Positions 1-7,443 of a stretch of 11,114 nt of DNA are shown here, one piece after another (position 1 is the first letter of the stretch; each line of letters starts with the position of its first letter). Position numbers and translations under genes: made by a program. The DNA comes from Methanoregula sp. Its GTDB lineage: Archaea; Halobacteriota; Methanomicrobia; Methanomicrobiales; Methanospirillaceae. The DNA is taken from NCBI GenBank assembly GCA_013331015.1, contig DUHF01000072.1, forward strand, positions 1 through 11,114, read 5' to 3'. A model generated the notes under the pieces. The model saw only the letters and a program-made list of their open reading frames with translations, did no database searches and was not told the DNA's origin.

Positions 1-758
1 GAGTAATCGAGCATGAACCGGAAATACTCCGTGATGAACTCGGGCCTTGTCTCCGTTGCTTCATCCACAATTCCCGCATTGTCGTTTGCAAGGAAGAGCC
101 CGGCGCTGTTCATCCAGGTCTCGGGCCGGACCCCGGCCGGGCTCCAGGTCGCAAACGCGTTGCTGCCATCGGTGGGCCGGTACACGGCAAGGACATACCA
201 CTGCGTGAGCGGCAGGACCACATCGTCAAGATCCCAGTTGCGCGAGACAACGACCGAGCCGTCCGGGGTGTAATCGCCCCACGCGGCAAGGTACGAGCAG
301 GACGGCGGCGGGACGGGGGACGCGGCCATCAGCTCGAAGATCGCCCCGTACCAGAGAACGGCGATGTCGTCCTCGGAGAGCCCCGAGGTCTCGGCCATGC
401 CGGCAAAAACCTCCTTCAGGCGCTTGGGGTAGTATGCCGGTATCTCGCGGCCGTACCCCCGGACCTGCTCGCGGGTATACCCCTGTTTGGCGAGGCCGTC
501 GAGAATGAACGTGTATTCGTCATTGAGTTCTTTCTTCATCAGGCCGCCATACTGCCGGCCCATCTCGCGATAGGAACCGGAGAGGACGATGACCGGGTAA
601 TCGCCGGCACAGAACCGTTCTCCGCCTTCGTACGAAGCAACGTGCACGAGATCGGGACTGGTGGCCGGTTGGGTGAAGATCGTGATGTGCGGCAGGGAGA
701 GTGCAGCAGCCGGACTGGCAAAGAAACAGAATGCAATAATGACCGCGATGAGTTTCAT
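1..758 (-). CDS. Secreted C45-family (acyl-CoA:6-APA acyltransferase-like) Ntn hydrolase, 3' end cut off
   Basis: Reading leftward from ATG at 758, the frame stays open for 252 codons to the window edge, so the C-terminus is missing. Residues 1-20 are a typical signal peptide (MKLIAVIIAFCFFASPAAAL), so the enzyme probably acts outside the membrane. A GSYREMGRQYG stretch (residues 61-71) matches the N-terminal motif of the C45 family. The likely autoproteolysis site and nucleophile is Cys154 in PPSCSYLAAWGDY, followed by SRNWDLDD (172-179) and WMNSAGLFLANDN (215-227), which correspond to the family's conserved NWD and MNxxGL motifs. C45 enzymes are Ntn hydrolases that cut themselves before the Cys and then hydrolyse or transfer amide-linked acyl groups; the substrate here is unknown. 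The start is supported by an AGGAG ribosome site 4 bases upstream. It is transcribed divergently from the PEGA gene. Family assignment is fairly sure, substrate is not. Confidence 0.85.
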   Translation of the reverse strand, partial: MKLIAVIIAFCFFASPAAALSLPHITIFTQPATSPDLVHVASYEGGERFCAGDYPVIVLSGSYREMGRQYGGLMKKELNDEYTFILDGLAKQGYTREQVRGYGREIPAYYPKRLKEVFAGMAETSGLSEDDIAVLWYGAIFELMAASPVPPPSCSYLAAWGDYTPDGSVVVSRNWDLDDVVLPLTQWYVLAVYRPTDGSNAFATWSPAGVRPETWMNSAGLFLANDNAGIVDEATETRPEFITEYFRFMLDY

Positions 759-760
759 GC

Positions 761-790
761 ATCTCCTGTTTTTTTCTGATGTTTTAATTC
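761..790 (-). promoter_or_regulatory. Promoter and ribosome site of the C45 hydrolase gene
   Basis: On the minus strand AGGAG (767-763) lies 4 bases before the ATG at 758 and decides that start. An AT-rich box, GAATTAAAAC (790-781), is about 28 bases upstream of the ATG and resembles an archaeal TATA element. Used that way it would give a very short leader, so either the box or its exact use is uncertain. Read on the plus strand the same box could serve the small ORF at 854. Confidence 0.4.
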
Positions 791-840
791 CTTCTATCGG
801 TATTCTGGGGGATCCCGCATCCATGATTAAGGAAGAGGGG

Positions 841-847
841 GGAGGTG
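841..847 (+). promoter_or_regulatory. Strong Shine-Dalgarno site GGAGGTG
   Basis: GGAGGTG is fully complementary to the archaeal 16S rRNA 3' end and sits 6 bases before ATG at 854. It lies in a purine-rich stretch (from about 830). It is the main reason for taking the short ORF at 854-1096 seriously. Confidence 0.4.
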
Positions 848-853
848 TCTATC

Positions 854-1096
854 ATGTGGCTCATCAACGGGGTTATCGGCATCCGGGTTAACCGACACCG
901 GCCCTTGCGGCGCCATCAGGCCCTGGGGGCATACGAAAAACCGGTAGTAGTTATTGCCGGAATTGGGCAGAAGACTTCATTGGCAGATCCCCGTGCATGG
1001 TATGAATATAATAACACCACGCGCACCACAAAAAACAAGGTACGGCAAATGGGCGATTGGGAGGCGCCCGGCCGTAAAAAAAAAGATCCATCATGA
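854..1096 (+). CDS. Possible small protein (80 aa), unknown function, overlaps the PEGA gene start
   Basis: The frame runs from ATG at 854 to TGA at 1094-1096. The stop shares bases with the ATG at 1093 (ATGA), a common arrangement for translationally coupled genes. A perfect GGAGGTG site precedes the start. The protein begins MWLINGVIGIRVNRHRP, has a short hydrophobic patch (KPVVVIAGIG, about residues 28-37) and is rich in basic residues near the end. No family is recognised. Against it: third-position GC drops in the second half, and a TATA-like box for the next gene lies inside the frame at 1003-1014. It could be a genuine small protein, a leader ORF, or chance. Confidence 0.28.
   Translation: MWLINGVIGIRVNRHRPLRRHQALGAYEKPVVVIAGIGQKTSLADPRAWYEYNNTTRTTKNKVRQMGDWEAPGRKKKDPS
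1003..1014 (+). promoter_or_regulatory. TATA-like box upstream of the PEGA gene
   Basis: TGAATATAATAA is the best archaeal TATA-like sequence before the PEGA gene. A start of transcription about 26 bases downstream (near 1035) would give a leader of roughly 60 bases to ATG 1093 or 95 bases to TTG 1129. Confidence 0.4.
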
Positions 1097-1629
1097 TGTA
1101 TTCAGCACATTGCCGGAGAAGTGCCGGCTTGAAACGGCTCTGGTCCTCTGCGTTCCTGGTCTTCTTCCTCCTGCTCGTCCCGGCAGGAGTTATGGCTGAC
1201 GATTCGGATACCACAACCACCTTAGAAAAGAGCGGTGGTCACATCACGTTCGAGACCACTCCAACGGATGCAGCGATCTGGCTGGACGGGGTCATGATAG
1301 GCACCAGCCCGTTTACGTATTACTCCGCAAAAACCGGGACCCTGGAAGTGGTTGTGAAGAAGAGACGATATGAAGACTATACGGGAAGCGTCACCGTGAT
1401 TGACGGTGAACGGGCCGTGTTTACTGCACGGCTCGCCCCGCTCTCCAGCGAACCTGTAATCCAGGACACCCCGGCAGTCGTCATGACAACGGCAACGATA
1501 CCGTTGAAGGAGTCCCCCATAACGGTACCGACGCCATGGCCTTCACCCACGGAATCACCGGTCAGCCCTGTGGTTGTTATCGGGGCGGTTGCCCTGTGTG
1601 CCGCAATCGTTCTGATCCGGCGAACGTAA
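1093..1629 (+). CDS. Exported, membrane-anchored PEGA-domain protein
   Basis: The 178-residue frame shows a secretory signal (basic KR at 14-15, hydrophobic 19-31, likely cleavage after VMA at residue 35). It then has one PEGA domain (about 49-116: GHITFETTPTDAAIWLDG ... PFTYY ... GTLEVVVKKRRYEDY), a Pro/Ser/Thr-rich linker (117-158), and a C-terminal hydrophobic segment (159-175) ending in RRT. PEGA domains are beta-sandwich modules common on surface proteins of methanogens; no enzyme activity is expected. The tail (PT-rich spacer, hydrophobic helix, basic end) resembles archaeosortase-type or simple membrane anchors. No ribosome site precedes ATG 1093 or 1096, though the first overlaps the stop of the upstream small ORF. 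TTG at 1129, 10 bases after GGAG (1115-1118), would start the protein exactly at the signal peptide (MKRLWSS) and is a serious alternative. It likely forms its own unit, ending at an oligo-T run. Confidence 0.85.
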   Translation: MMYSAHCRRSAGLKRLWSSAFLVFFLLLVPAGVMADDSDTTTTLEKSGGHITFETTPTDAAIWLDGVMIGTSPFTYYSAKTGTLEVVVKKRRYEDYTGSVTVIDGERAVFTARLAPLSSEPVIQDTPAVVMTTATIPLKESPITVPTPWPSPTESPVSPVVVIGAVALCAAIVLIRRT

Positions 1630-1631
1630 AA

Positions 1632-1637
1632 TTTTTT
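1632..1637 (+). terminator. Oligo-T terminator after the PEGA gene
   Basis: Six T residues begin 3 bases after the stop codon. Archaeal RNA polymerase stops at such oligo-T tracts without needing a hairpin. Confidence 0.45.
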
Positions 1638-1753
1638 GGGGAATTGGGGGAGCATTTTATCCCGTAATGATTTCACGGTTGTCACAAGTGGGAGGGGAGA
1701 TGCATCGGGATCCCCGGCATGAGAAGAGCACTGCGCCACTCGCGGAACAAGGT

Positions 1754-1766
1754 AAAATAATAAATA
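1754..1766 (+). promoter_or_regulatory. TATA-like box for the SnoaL-like gene
   Basis: AAAATAATAAATA is centred about 31 bases before the ATG at 1791. With the usual archaeal spacing, transcription would start a few bases before the ATG, giving a nearly leaderless mRNA. This agrees with the absence of a ribosome binding site directly before the gene. Confidence 0.55.
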
Positions 1767-1790
1767 GCGGCCAACTGCCAACTACCTGCT

Positions 1791-2222
1791 ATGAAACTCA
1801 CACCGGATAGGGAAGCGGAGGTCATCGCGACCATGGAGCGGTATGCCGAGGCATACAAAAAGAAGGACATCACAACCCTGTCGGAGATCTTCGCACCCGA
1901 CATCACCGGGTTTGGCAGCGGGCCGGACGAGATCATTGGCAACCACCGGGATTTCATCCGGCAGATCCGGCGTGATATTACCCAGGCGGACATCCTTGCG
2001 GTCGTGTTTTCGGACCAGAAGATCTTCGGCGACGGCCGGGTCGCCTGGGCAACATCAGAGAGCACGATGACCTTCACGGTAAACGGATCAAAAAAGGAGA
2101 CGCTTTGCGGCAGATCGACCATGGTGCTGCGGGACACCGGTAACCGGTGGTTGATCGAGCAGCTCCATTTCTCGCTGCCCTACGGAGGGCAGGCGGAGGG
2201 GCAGTCGTTCCCCGGCGCATAA
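1791..2222 (+). CDS. SnoaL-like / NTF2-fold protein
   Basis: The protein has 143 residues, a usual length for stand-alone NTF2-like domains. It opens with a long amphipathic helix and the family-like phrase ATMERYAEAYKKKDITTL (13-30). FAPDITGFGSGPDEIIG (34-50) and the strands AWATSESTMTF (85-95), GRSTMVLRD (107-115) and RWLIEQLHFSLP (119-130) follow. This pattern (helix with Y..A...KD...L...FAPD, then W.I..LH.S at the end) fits the SnoaL_3/DUF4440 type. Such cone-shaped folds serve as small enzymes or ligand-binding proteins, so the fold does not give the reaction. There is no signal peptide, so it is cytoplasmic. It follows the PEGA gene by 161 bases but has its own promoter and an oligo-T stop. 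Fold assignment is good; function is unknown. Confidence 0.82.
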   Translation: MKLTPDREAEVIATMERYAEAYKKKDITTLSEIFAPDITGFGSGPDEIIGNHRDFIRQIRRDITQADILAVVFSDQKIFGDGRVAWATSESTMTFTVNGSKKETLCGRSTMVLRDTGNRWLIEQLHFSLPYGGQAEGQSFPGA

Positions 2223-2224
2223 CC

Positions 2225-2232
2225 TTTTTTTT
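2225..2232 (+). terminator. Oligo-T terminator after the SnoaL-like gene
   Basis: Eight T residues start 2 bases after the TAA stop, a strong archaeal-type termination signal. Confidence 0.6.
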
Positions 2233-2356
2233 GCAACAGGATATTCTCCTGCTGATTGGGGAGCGGCTGTACGTTTTTTCATTACCGGAACGGTGGAAAT
2301 ACCGGCTCTTTTCTGATTTGTGGGGGGAAATTCGGATATTGATAAAGACGTTGATT

Positions 2357-2379
2357 GGGGTTTTACGCATAAAAACCCC
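2357..2379. repeat. 8-bp inverted repeat (hairpin)
   Basis: GGGGTTTT (2357-2364) and AAAACCCC (2372-2379) are perfect complements around a 7-base loop, ACGCATA. No T run follows on either strand, so it is not an obvious terminator. It lies 135 bases beyond the SnoaL-like stop. Confidence 0.5.
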
Positions 2380-2915
2380 CTGCGATGGACTTTGCCTCCC
2401 CCGGGAGTGGGCGCCCCAAACAGGATCTCGGTCGCAAGGGTGATTCAGAAAATAGATGATTGCAGCCCGGATTTCATCGCGCCCTTTCATGATACCACGG
2501 GGTTGTCAATAGGGGGAGAATACAGGTTGGAATTTTTGCCGGGAAAACAAAATTTGCGATCGTCCCCCAGGGGGGAATTGTCTTTTGGCCGAAAAACCGG
2601 CCATTGGCCTGCGGCCAGGAGCCGCTCAGTACTAGTGGTGTGGGACACGTAAATTTGTGACAATTGCGATCCATTGAGATTTCTTTTGGATCTTAACTAC
2701 CATGAACGTATGATCAGGATCCATTTGGATCGTTTCTGGTAAGCATCCGAAACAAACCACACTTCCGGTTTCGCACGAAAAAAAATTCGCAACCAATCTC
2801 CGGCAAAAAAAATCCATCGACCCCTCACCCCCCGCATAAAAATTTTCAATCGCACCTTGATTGCATTTTGTGGAGGGTTCCTTCGGAGAATCAAACATTT
2901 TGTCGGTTATCCATA

Positions 2916-2945
2916 CCGATTGTCGGATAATTAACCGACAATCGG
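2916..2945. repeat. 11-bp perfect inverted repeat with AT-rich centre
   Basis: CCGATTGTCGG (2916-2926) and CCGACAATCGG (2935-2945) are perfectly complementary around ATAATTAA. A further half-site, TTGTCGGTTA (2900-2909), is the reverse complement of 2932-2941, so three related half-sites cluster in 46 bases. The form fits a dimeric repressor operator or a stable RNA hairpin with an alternative partner. It lies 379 bases before the ABC exporter start, rather far for a simple operator of that gene. Confidence 0.6.
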
Positions 2946-3302
2946 CACATTAACTTACACCCCGTGATCGCGATTAAAAAATTTTACGCAGGGTCTGCCA
3001 TAGTAAATGTGCCATAGAATCGTGCACCAGAAATGTGATGCCAGCTCCTGCTCAGGTGCATTTCACCAGGTTTTGATTAGGGTATTATTGATCCGAGAGA
3101 TCCTGAATTGTTGAGAAACCTATTCCGATCATTGTCCATAAGTCGGGTTGTCCCTCCCCATGGGTTATGGGGGTGCCCGGCCAGGAATTCGTCCGCAATC
3201 TGCCGTGGCCTTCCCCCGGATATTGTCCTGCGATAGTCCTCCCGGCAAAAGGACCGGGGTGAGTATCGGCATGTGGTTTTGGTGCCGGGCCATGCCATCA
3301 CC

Positions 3303-3309
3303 TATATAT
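3303..3309 (+). promoter_or_regulatory. TATA-like box before the ABC exporter gene
   Basis: TATATAT lies 15-21 bases before ATG 3324, which is too close for that ATG if it acts as a normal TATA box (start of transcription near 3332). It suits ATG 3342 (codon 7 of the longer frame) with a leader of about 10 bases. Alternatively the box is chance. Confidence 0.4.
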
Positions 3310-3323
3310 GAGAAAAAGAGACA

Positions 3324-5099
3324 ATGCCGATTGCCAGCATAATGACGATCCTCTGGAAATACTTAAAGCCGCAGAAATGGCTCATCGTTGCTGCCCTTAT
3401 CTTAGCGGGAGTCAGCCAGTTGCTGAACCTCCTCGACCCGATAATTTTCGGGAAGATCATCGATAATTATGCTTTAAACCCGGGCAGTATCCCGGAACAT
3501 GCACTGGTCTTTGGCGTGCTCTTCTGGCTGGGGGTGGCCGTAGGAATCGCGGTGCTTGCCCGGCTTACCAAAACATTCCAGGACTATTTCGCCCGGCTGG
3601 CAGTCCAGATGTTCGGGATGCAGATATACAACGACGGGCTCGCGCAGACGCTCCGCCTCTCCTACGATGAGTTCGAGGACCAGAGAAGTGGCGAGACATT
3701 ATCGATACTCCAGAGAGTGAGGGCGGACACCCAGATCTTTTTCAATGGATTCATCAATGTCCTCTTCTCCGCGTTTGTCGGGATCGGGTTTCTCATCATC
3801 TATTCCATAACCATGAACTGGCTTCTGGTACCGGTCTTTCTCACGGGCATATTTGTCCTCGGATCCCTCTCCTGGCTGCTCTCGACCAAGATCAAAAATA
3901 CGCAAAAAGAGATCAACCGCGAGACCAATGAGATCGCGGGGGTGATCACCGAATCCTTAAGGAATATCGAGCTGGTCAAAAGCCTTGGTCTCACCTATCC
4001 CGAGATCCAGAGATTAGGGCAGCAGAACATGAAGATCTTCAACCTGGAGATCATCAAGATAAAACGGGTCCGTCTCCTGACGTTTCTCCAGGGGACCACA
4101 CTCTCAGTCCTCAAGCAGTCGATTCTGTTCATCCTCCTCTGGCTGATCTTCAGGAACGTTCTCTCCACGGGAGAACTGGTCTCGATGCAGGCCATCACCG
4201 CCATCATCTTTGTACCGTTGCAGGACCTTGGCACCATTATCGTGAATTACCGCGAGGCCGAAGCCTCCCTGGAAAATTTCGACCAACTGATGCAGAAACA
4301 GATCGAGATCCCTCCGGATAACCCGATCGGGATCGAGGAGCTTGACGATATCCGGTTTGATGAAGTTGTCTTCCGGCACCGGAGTTCCCGGTATAACGCC
4401 ATCGATGGGATCTCATTTTCCGTGAAGGCTGGCGAGACGATTGCATTTGTCGGCCCGTCCGGTGCCGGCAAGTCAACCCTCATGAAACTCCTGGTGGGAT
4501 TATACCGTCCGGACAGCGGGGAGATTTATTTCAACAGCCACCCCTCGGCCCTGATCCGGTTCAACCCGTTGCGCCGCCAGATCGGGCTCGTCACGCAGGA
4601 CGCCCAGCTCTTCTCGGGCACAATCAAGGAGAACCTCCTGTTCGTGCAACCGGATGCAACCGACAATGATATCCGCGATGCCCTGCACAAGGCTGCATGC
4701 GACGGGATTGTTGCCGCTTCTGCGCAGGGTATTGATGCCTATATCGGGGAGGGCGGGATGATGTTATCCGGCGGGGAGAAGCAGCGTATCTCTATTGCCC
4801 GGGCCCTGCTGCGCCATCCCCGTCTGCTGATCTTTGATGAGGCAACATCTGCACTCGATTCGCTGACCGAAGAGGAGATCACGCACACGATCCGGGATAT
4901 TTCCATGACCCGGGACCAGATCACCATCCTGATAGCGCACCGGCTCTCAACCATCCTGCACGCAGATGTTATCTATGTCATGGAGGCGGGAAAGATCGTC
5001 GAGACCGGCTCTCATGATATGCTGCTTGACCAGAAGGGGCTGTATTACGCAATGTGGCGCCAGCAGATCGGTGAGCGCAGGGACCCCCGACCAAGCTAG
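3324..5099 (+). CDS. ABC exporter half-transporter (membrane domain fused to ATPase)
   Basis: This is a 591-residue type-1 exporter subunit, expected to dimerise in the cytoplasmic membrane and drive ATP-dependent export. Six membrane segments are visible at about 18-40, 60-80, 136-160, 165-187, 262-280 and 288-308. The ATPase part (about 343-580) is complete: Walker A GPSGAGKST (377-385, Lys383), Q-loop VTQDAQLFSG (423-432, Gln425), signature LSGGEKQR (481-488), Walker B LLIFDEATSALD (501-512, catalytic Glu506) and H-loop IAHRLST (537-543, His539). All key residues are intact, so it should be active. There is no N-terminal peptidase domain. The substrate cannot be told; relatives export lipids, peptides or drugs. 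The longest frame starts at ATG 3324 after a weak purine stretch; ATG 3342 is an alternative that fits the TATA box better. It stands alone and converges with the phosphatase gene. Confidence 0.95.
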   Translation: MPIASIMTILWKYLKPQKWLIVAALILAGVSQLLNLLDPIIFGKIIDNYALNPGSIPEHALVFGVLFWLGVAVGIAVLARLTKTFQDYFARLAVQMFGMQIYNDGLAQTLRLSYDEFEDQRSGETLSILQRVRADTQIFFNGFINVLFSAFVGIGFLIIYSITMNWLLVPVFLTGIFVLGSLSWLLSTKIKNTQKEINRETNEIAGVITESLRNIELVKSLGLTYPEIQRLGQQNMKIFNLEIIKIKRVRLLTFLQGTTLSVLKQSILFILLWLIFRNVLSTGELVSMQAITAIIFVPLQDLGTIIVNYREAEASLENFDQLMQKQIEIPPDNPIGIEELDDIRFDEVVFRHRSSRYNAIDGISFSVKAGETIAFVGPSGAGKSTLMKLLVGLYRPDSGEIYFNSHPSALIRFNPLRRQIGLVTQDAQLFSGTIKENLLFVQPDATDNDIRDALHKAACDGIVAASAQGIDAYIGEGGMMLSGGEKQRISIARALLRHPRLLIFDEATSALDSLTEEEITHTIRDISMTRDQITILIAHRLSTILHADVIYVMEAGKIVETGSHDMLLDQKGLYYAMWRQQIGERRDPRPS

Positions 5100-5197
5100 A
5101 GAGAAGTCTCCTTTGAGATCCTTTCAGGAAACAATACCAGGGCCGCTGGCACTTTTTGCCACATCGCAGCAGGGTATCCCCATACGTCTGCCCTAAT

Positions 5198-5217
5198 AAA
5201 AAAGGTACCCAAAAAAA
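5198..5217 (-). terminator. Double oligo-T terminator of the dCache phosphatase gene
   Basis: On the minus strand T7 (5217-5211) and T6 (5203-5198) follow the stop of the phosphatase gene by 13 and 27 bases. The 131-base convergent gap also has T5 on the plus strand at 5153-5157, which may end the ABC exporter transcript. Confidence 0.55.
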
Positions 5218-5230
5218 GATCCGCGGGGGG

Positions 5231-7363
5231 TTATACCGCACGAAGGATCATGAGGGTGATATCGTCAAACTGCGGGGTGTCCCCGGCAAAGGCGGTGATC
5301 CCGGCAAGGATCTCATCCATGATCTCCTGTGCCGGGCGGTGACGGTTTTTCGTGATTATCTCAAACAACCGCTCGTCCCCAAACTCCTCTTCAGCCTTGT
5401 TGATTGCTTCGGTTACTCCATCGGTGTAGAGCACGAGCACGTCGCCAGGATGCAGGTTCACCCGTACAGACTGGAGGTCAACCTCATCGATGACCCCAAG
5501 AGCGATCCCTTTTGCCTTGAGGAGGCGGACGGTCGATGACTCCCCCTGGAGGAGCAGCGGCGGGTTGTGCCCGGCATTGACATAGTCGAGCGTCATTTTT
5601 CGTGAATCAAGGACCGCATAGAAGAGGGTGACGAACATATTGGATTTCGAGTCCTCGTAGATCATCCGGTTGGCATGCGCAATCGAGAGCGCCGGATCTG
5701 CGTTGACCAGCGTGCTTGCCCGGATCAGCGTACGGGAGAGCGCCATGAAGAGTGCTGCCGGAACGCCCTTGCCGGACACGTCAGCGATAACAAGGCCCCA
5801 CTGGCCGGTTGCAACCGGGATGAAATCATAGAAATCGCCGCCAACCTCAAGCGCGGGAACATTTGTTGCAACCAGTTCGATCCCGGTGATCTCCGGTGCC
5901 GAGTCGGGGAGGAAACTCTGCTGGATCCCTTTTGCGATCTCAAGCTCTTTTGCAAACCGTTCCTTTTCTGCGGTTGTGCGCTGGAGTTCATCCATATAGT
6001 TTTTAAGGTTTTTTGCCATCGTGTTGAACGAAGTGGCAAGATCCTCAAATTCATCGCCCGTTGTCACCTGGACCCGGTGTTCAAGATTCCCGGCACCGAT
6101 CGCTTCGGACCCGCGCCGGAGTTCCTCGACCGGGCGGGTGATTATCCGGGAAAACAGGACCGCGATGATGGTAACGATGACAAACAGGATCACAAAGAGG
6201 GCAAAAAAGAGGCTCTTTGCCGCGTTCATCTGCTGGTTTAAGTAAATCCCGGTCTCATCGGTCGCCGTTACGATCCGTTCCCTTGTCTCTTCTGCCGGGG
6301 CGATGATGTCATCGACCGGCATGACGATTGCAAGGCTCCAGTTCACACTTGAGACCGGGGCATACGCGATATACTTCTCTTCGCCGCCAAGGACAACCCG
6401 GGCCGTACCGCTCCTGCCAGCGATCATCTTTTGGGCAACCGCCCTGAGCCCGGTATTTTCAACCGACAGCAGGTTCTCGGCAAAAAATGACTCGTCCCAC
6501 TTCTGGTCACCCGTCCCGATACCGGGGCGGGAGATGACATTTCCCCGGCTGTCGATGAGCACGGCATACCCCCGCTCGCCAACCTGCGTATTGATGATCT
6601 GGGTGTTGATGGTCTCAAGGGTCACGTCCGTGCCAACAACCCAGGTCCATCCCGACTCACCCATACCCACCGGTCGCGAGCAGGTTACCATGAGCCCTTT
6701 CCCGCTGGCATCGATATAGGGATCCGACCAGACGAGCTTATCCGTTTCCTGTGCCCGGGTAAACCAGTCGCGGGTCCTTGGATCATAGGAGGAGGGGACG
6801 CCATCTACCCACGGGGCAACCCACAGGATGCCGGAGCCGGTCCCGAGATAGGCCTGGGTGAGGCGGGGATCGGACGCGAGCAGGGGATGGAGCAGGTCAT
6901 CGGTTGAGGAGAGCGCGGACAATTCGTCTGCCACCGATTCCCGGGTTACTCCAGGGGCAAGGATGTAGACCGAGGAATGGCCCGGGTCTTCGGGGCGTTC
7001 GCTTTGGGAATAGAGTGCCCGGGTTGCAGGAGATGCTTGGCGCTGGTGCACCGTACGGACAAAGCCTGCGAGTGTATTCATCTCGGAAGACACCTGCAAA
7101 AAGACCACGTTGCTGATATCGGCCTGGTCCATGGCAAGGCGCAGCAGCGATGATTCGGCATTGGCTTTGAGTGCCGAGGTGCTGTCAGAAACCGCACGGC
7201 TCCCCAGGTGTTCGCTGCTCTCGAGGGCATAGGTTCCCATATCGCTCATGGTCGAGAATGCCAGAAAGCCGACAATGCCGAGAGCTGCCATCGAGATCGA
7301 CAGGAAGACCAGCAGGATCTTGGCCCTGACCGTGAGGCGCTGCCATGCCCGGGGACTCTTCAT
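5231..7363 (-). CDS. Membrane sensor phosphatase: dCache - HAMP - PP2C (RsbU/SpoIIE type)
   Basis: The chosen product has 710 residues. Order: membrane segment (about 14-38), a roughly 310-residue extracytoplasmic double-Cache sensor (about 45-355, with the typical YDPRTRDWFTRA at 193-204 and YIDASGKGLMVTCSRPV at 216-232), a second membrane segment (383-405), HAMP (406-458, ITRPVEELRRGSEAI), a helical linker, and a PP2C-type Ser/Thr phosphatase (about 475-710). Metal-binding acidic residues are present in GGDFYD (Asp510, Asp513), ADVSGKG (Asp528), YTDG (Asp648) and FDD (Asp700, Asp701). It likely senses a small external ligand and dephosphorylates a Ser/Thr phosphoprotein. In bacteria such enzymes act on anti-anti-sigma proteins; archaea lack sigma factors, so the target is open. 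The frame extends upstream to a GTG at 7447, but ATG 7363 puts the first membrane helix near the N-terminus as usual. The 5' region carries an 11-bp inverted repeat and a 53-codon ORF whose TGA overlaps this ATG (TGATG). Confidence 0.93.
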   Translation of the reverse strand: MKSPRAWQRLTVRAKILLVFLSISMAALGIVGFLAFSTMSDMGTYALESSEHLGSRAVSDSTSALKANAESSLLRLAMDQADISNVVFLQVSSEMNTLAGFVRTVHQRQASPATRALYSQSERPEDPGHSSVYILAPGVTRESVADELSALSSTDDLLHPLLASDPRLTQAYLGTGSGILWVAPWVDGVPSSYDPRTRDWFTRAQETDKLVWSDPYIDASGKGLMVTCSRPVGMGESGWTWVVGTDVTLETINTQIINTQVGERGYAVLIDSRGNVISRPGIGTGDQKWDESFFAENLLSVENTGLRAVAQKMIAGRSGTARVVLGGEEKYIAYAPVSSVNWSLAIVMPVDDIIAPAEETRERIVTATDETGIYLNQQMNAAKSLFFALFVILFVIVTIIAVLFSRIITRPVEELRRGSEAIGAGNLEHRVQVTTGDEFEDLATSFNTMAKNLKNYMDELQRTTAEKERFAKELEIAKGIQQSFLPDSAPEITGIELVATNVPALEVGGDFYDFIPVATGQWGLVIADVSGKGVPAALFMALSRTLIRASTLVNADPALSIAHANRMIYEDSKSNMFVTLFYAVLDSRKMTLDYVNAGHNPPLLLQGESSTVRLLKAKGIALGVIDEVDLQSVRVNLHPGDVLVLYTDGVTEAINKAEEEFGDERLFEIITKNRHRPAQEIMDEILAGITAFAGDTPQFDDITLMILRAV

Positions 7364-7443
7364 CAGATCATTATTGGGCGAGTGAGAGGAAAAAATGGTG
7401 GTCTGTATCCTTCCAAAATCCTGCCCACGGCATGCCAAACAGG

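Larger units (their letters stand above)
2233..3302. other. Long intergenic region without a convincing gene
   Basis: About 1.07 kb separate the SnoaL-like gene from the ABC exporter. Short open frames occur on both strands, but none combines a ribosome site, plausible composition and a recognisable domain. The stretch from about 2640 to 3130 is visibly AT-richer than the flanks and has A8 tracts near 2780 and 2805 (T8 on the minus strand), several short direct repeats, and two clean inverted repeats listed separately. It may hold a small RNA, a decayed gene, or regulatory sites. Nothing in it identifies a mobile element. Confidence 0.6.

Noticed and set aside
1700..1810. 36-codon ORF after a purine-rich GGAGGGGAG stretch, overlapping the SnoaL-like start
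   Set aside because: Its ribosome site is very close, the TATA-like box for the next gene lies inside it, and the overlap is out of frame for 20 bases without a coupled stop.
2320..2652. 110-codon rightward frame in the long gap
   Set aside because: No ribosome site, non-coding-like composition and overlap with equally long frames on the other strand.
2632..2898. 88-codon leftward frame in the long gap (starts MFDSPKEPS)
   Set aside because: No ribosome site, no recognisable domain, and it runs through A/T homopolymer tracts that give FF-rich stretches; best explained as chance.
5675..6241. 188-codon rightward frame opposite the dCache phosphatase
   Set aside because: It is the antisense shadow of a strongly conserved coding sequence (HAMP to PP2C) and shows no domain.
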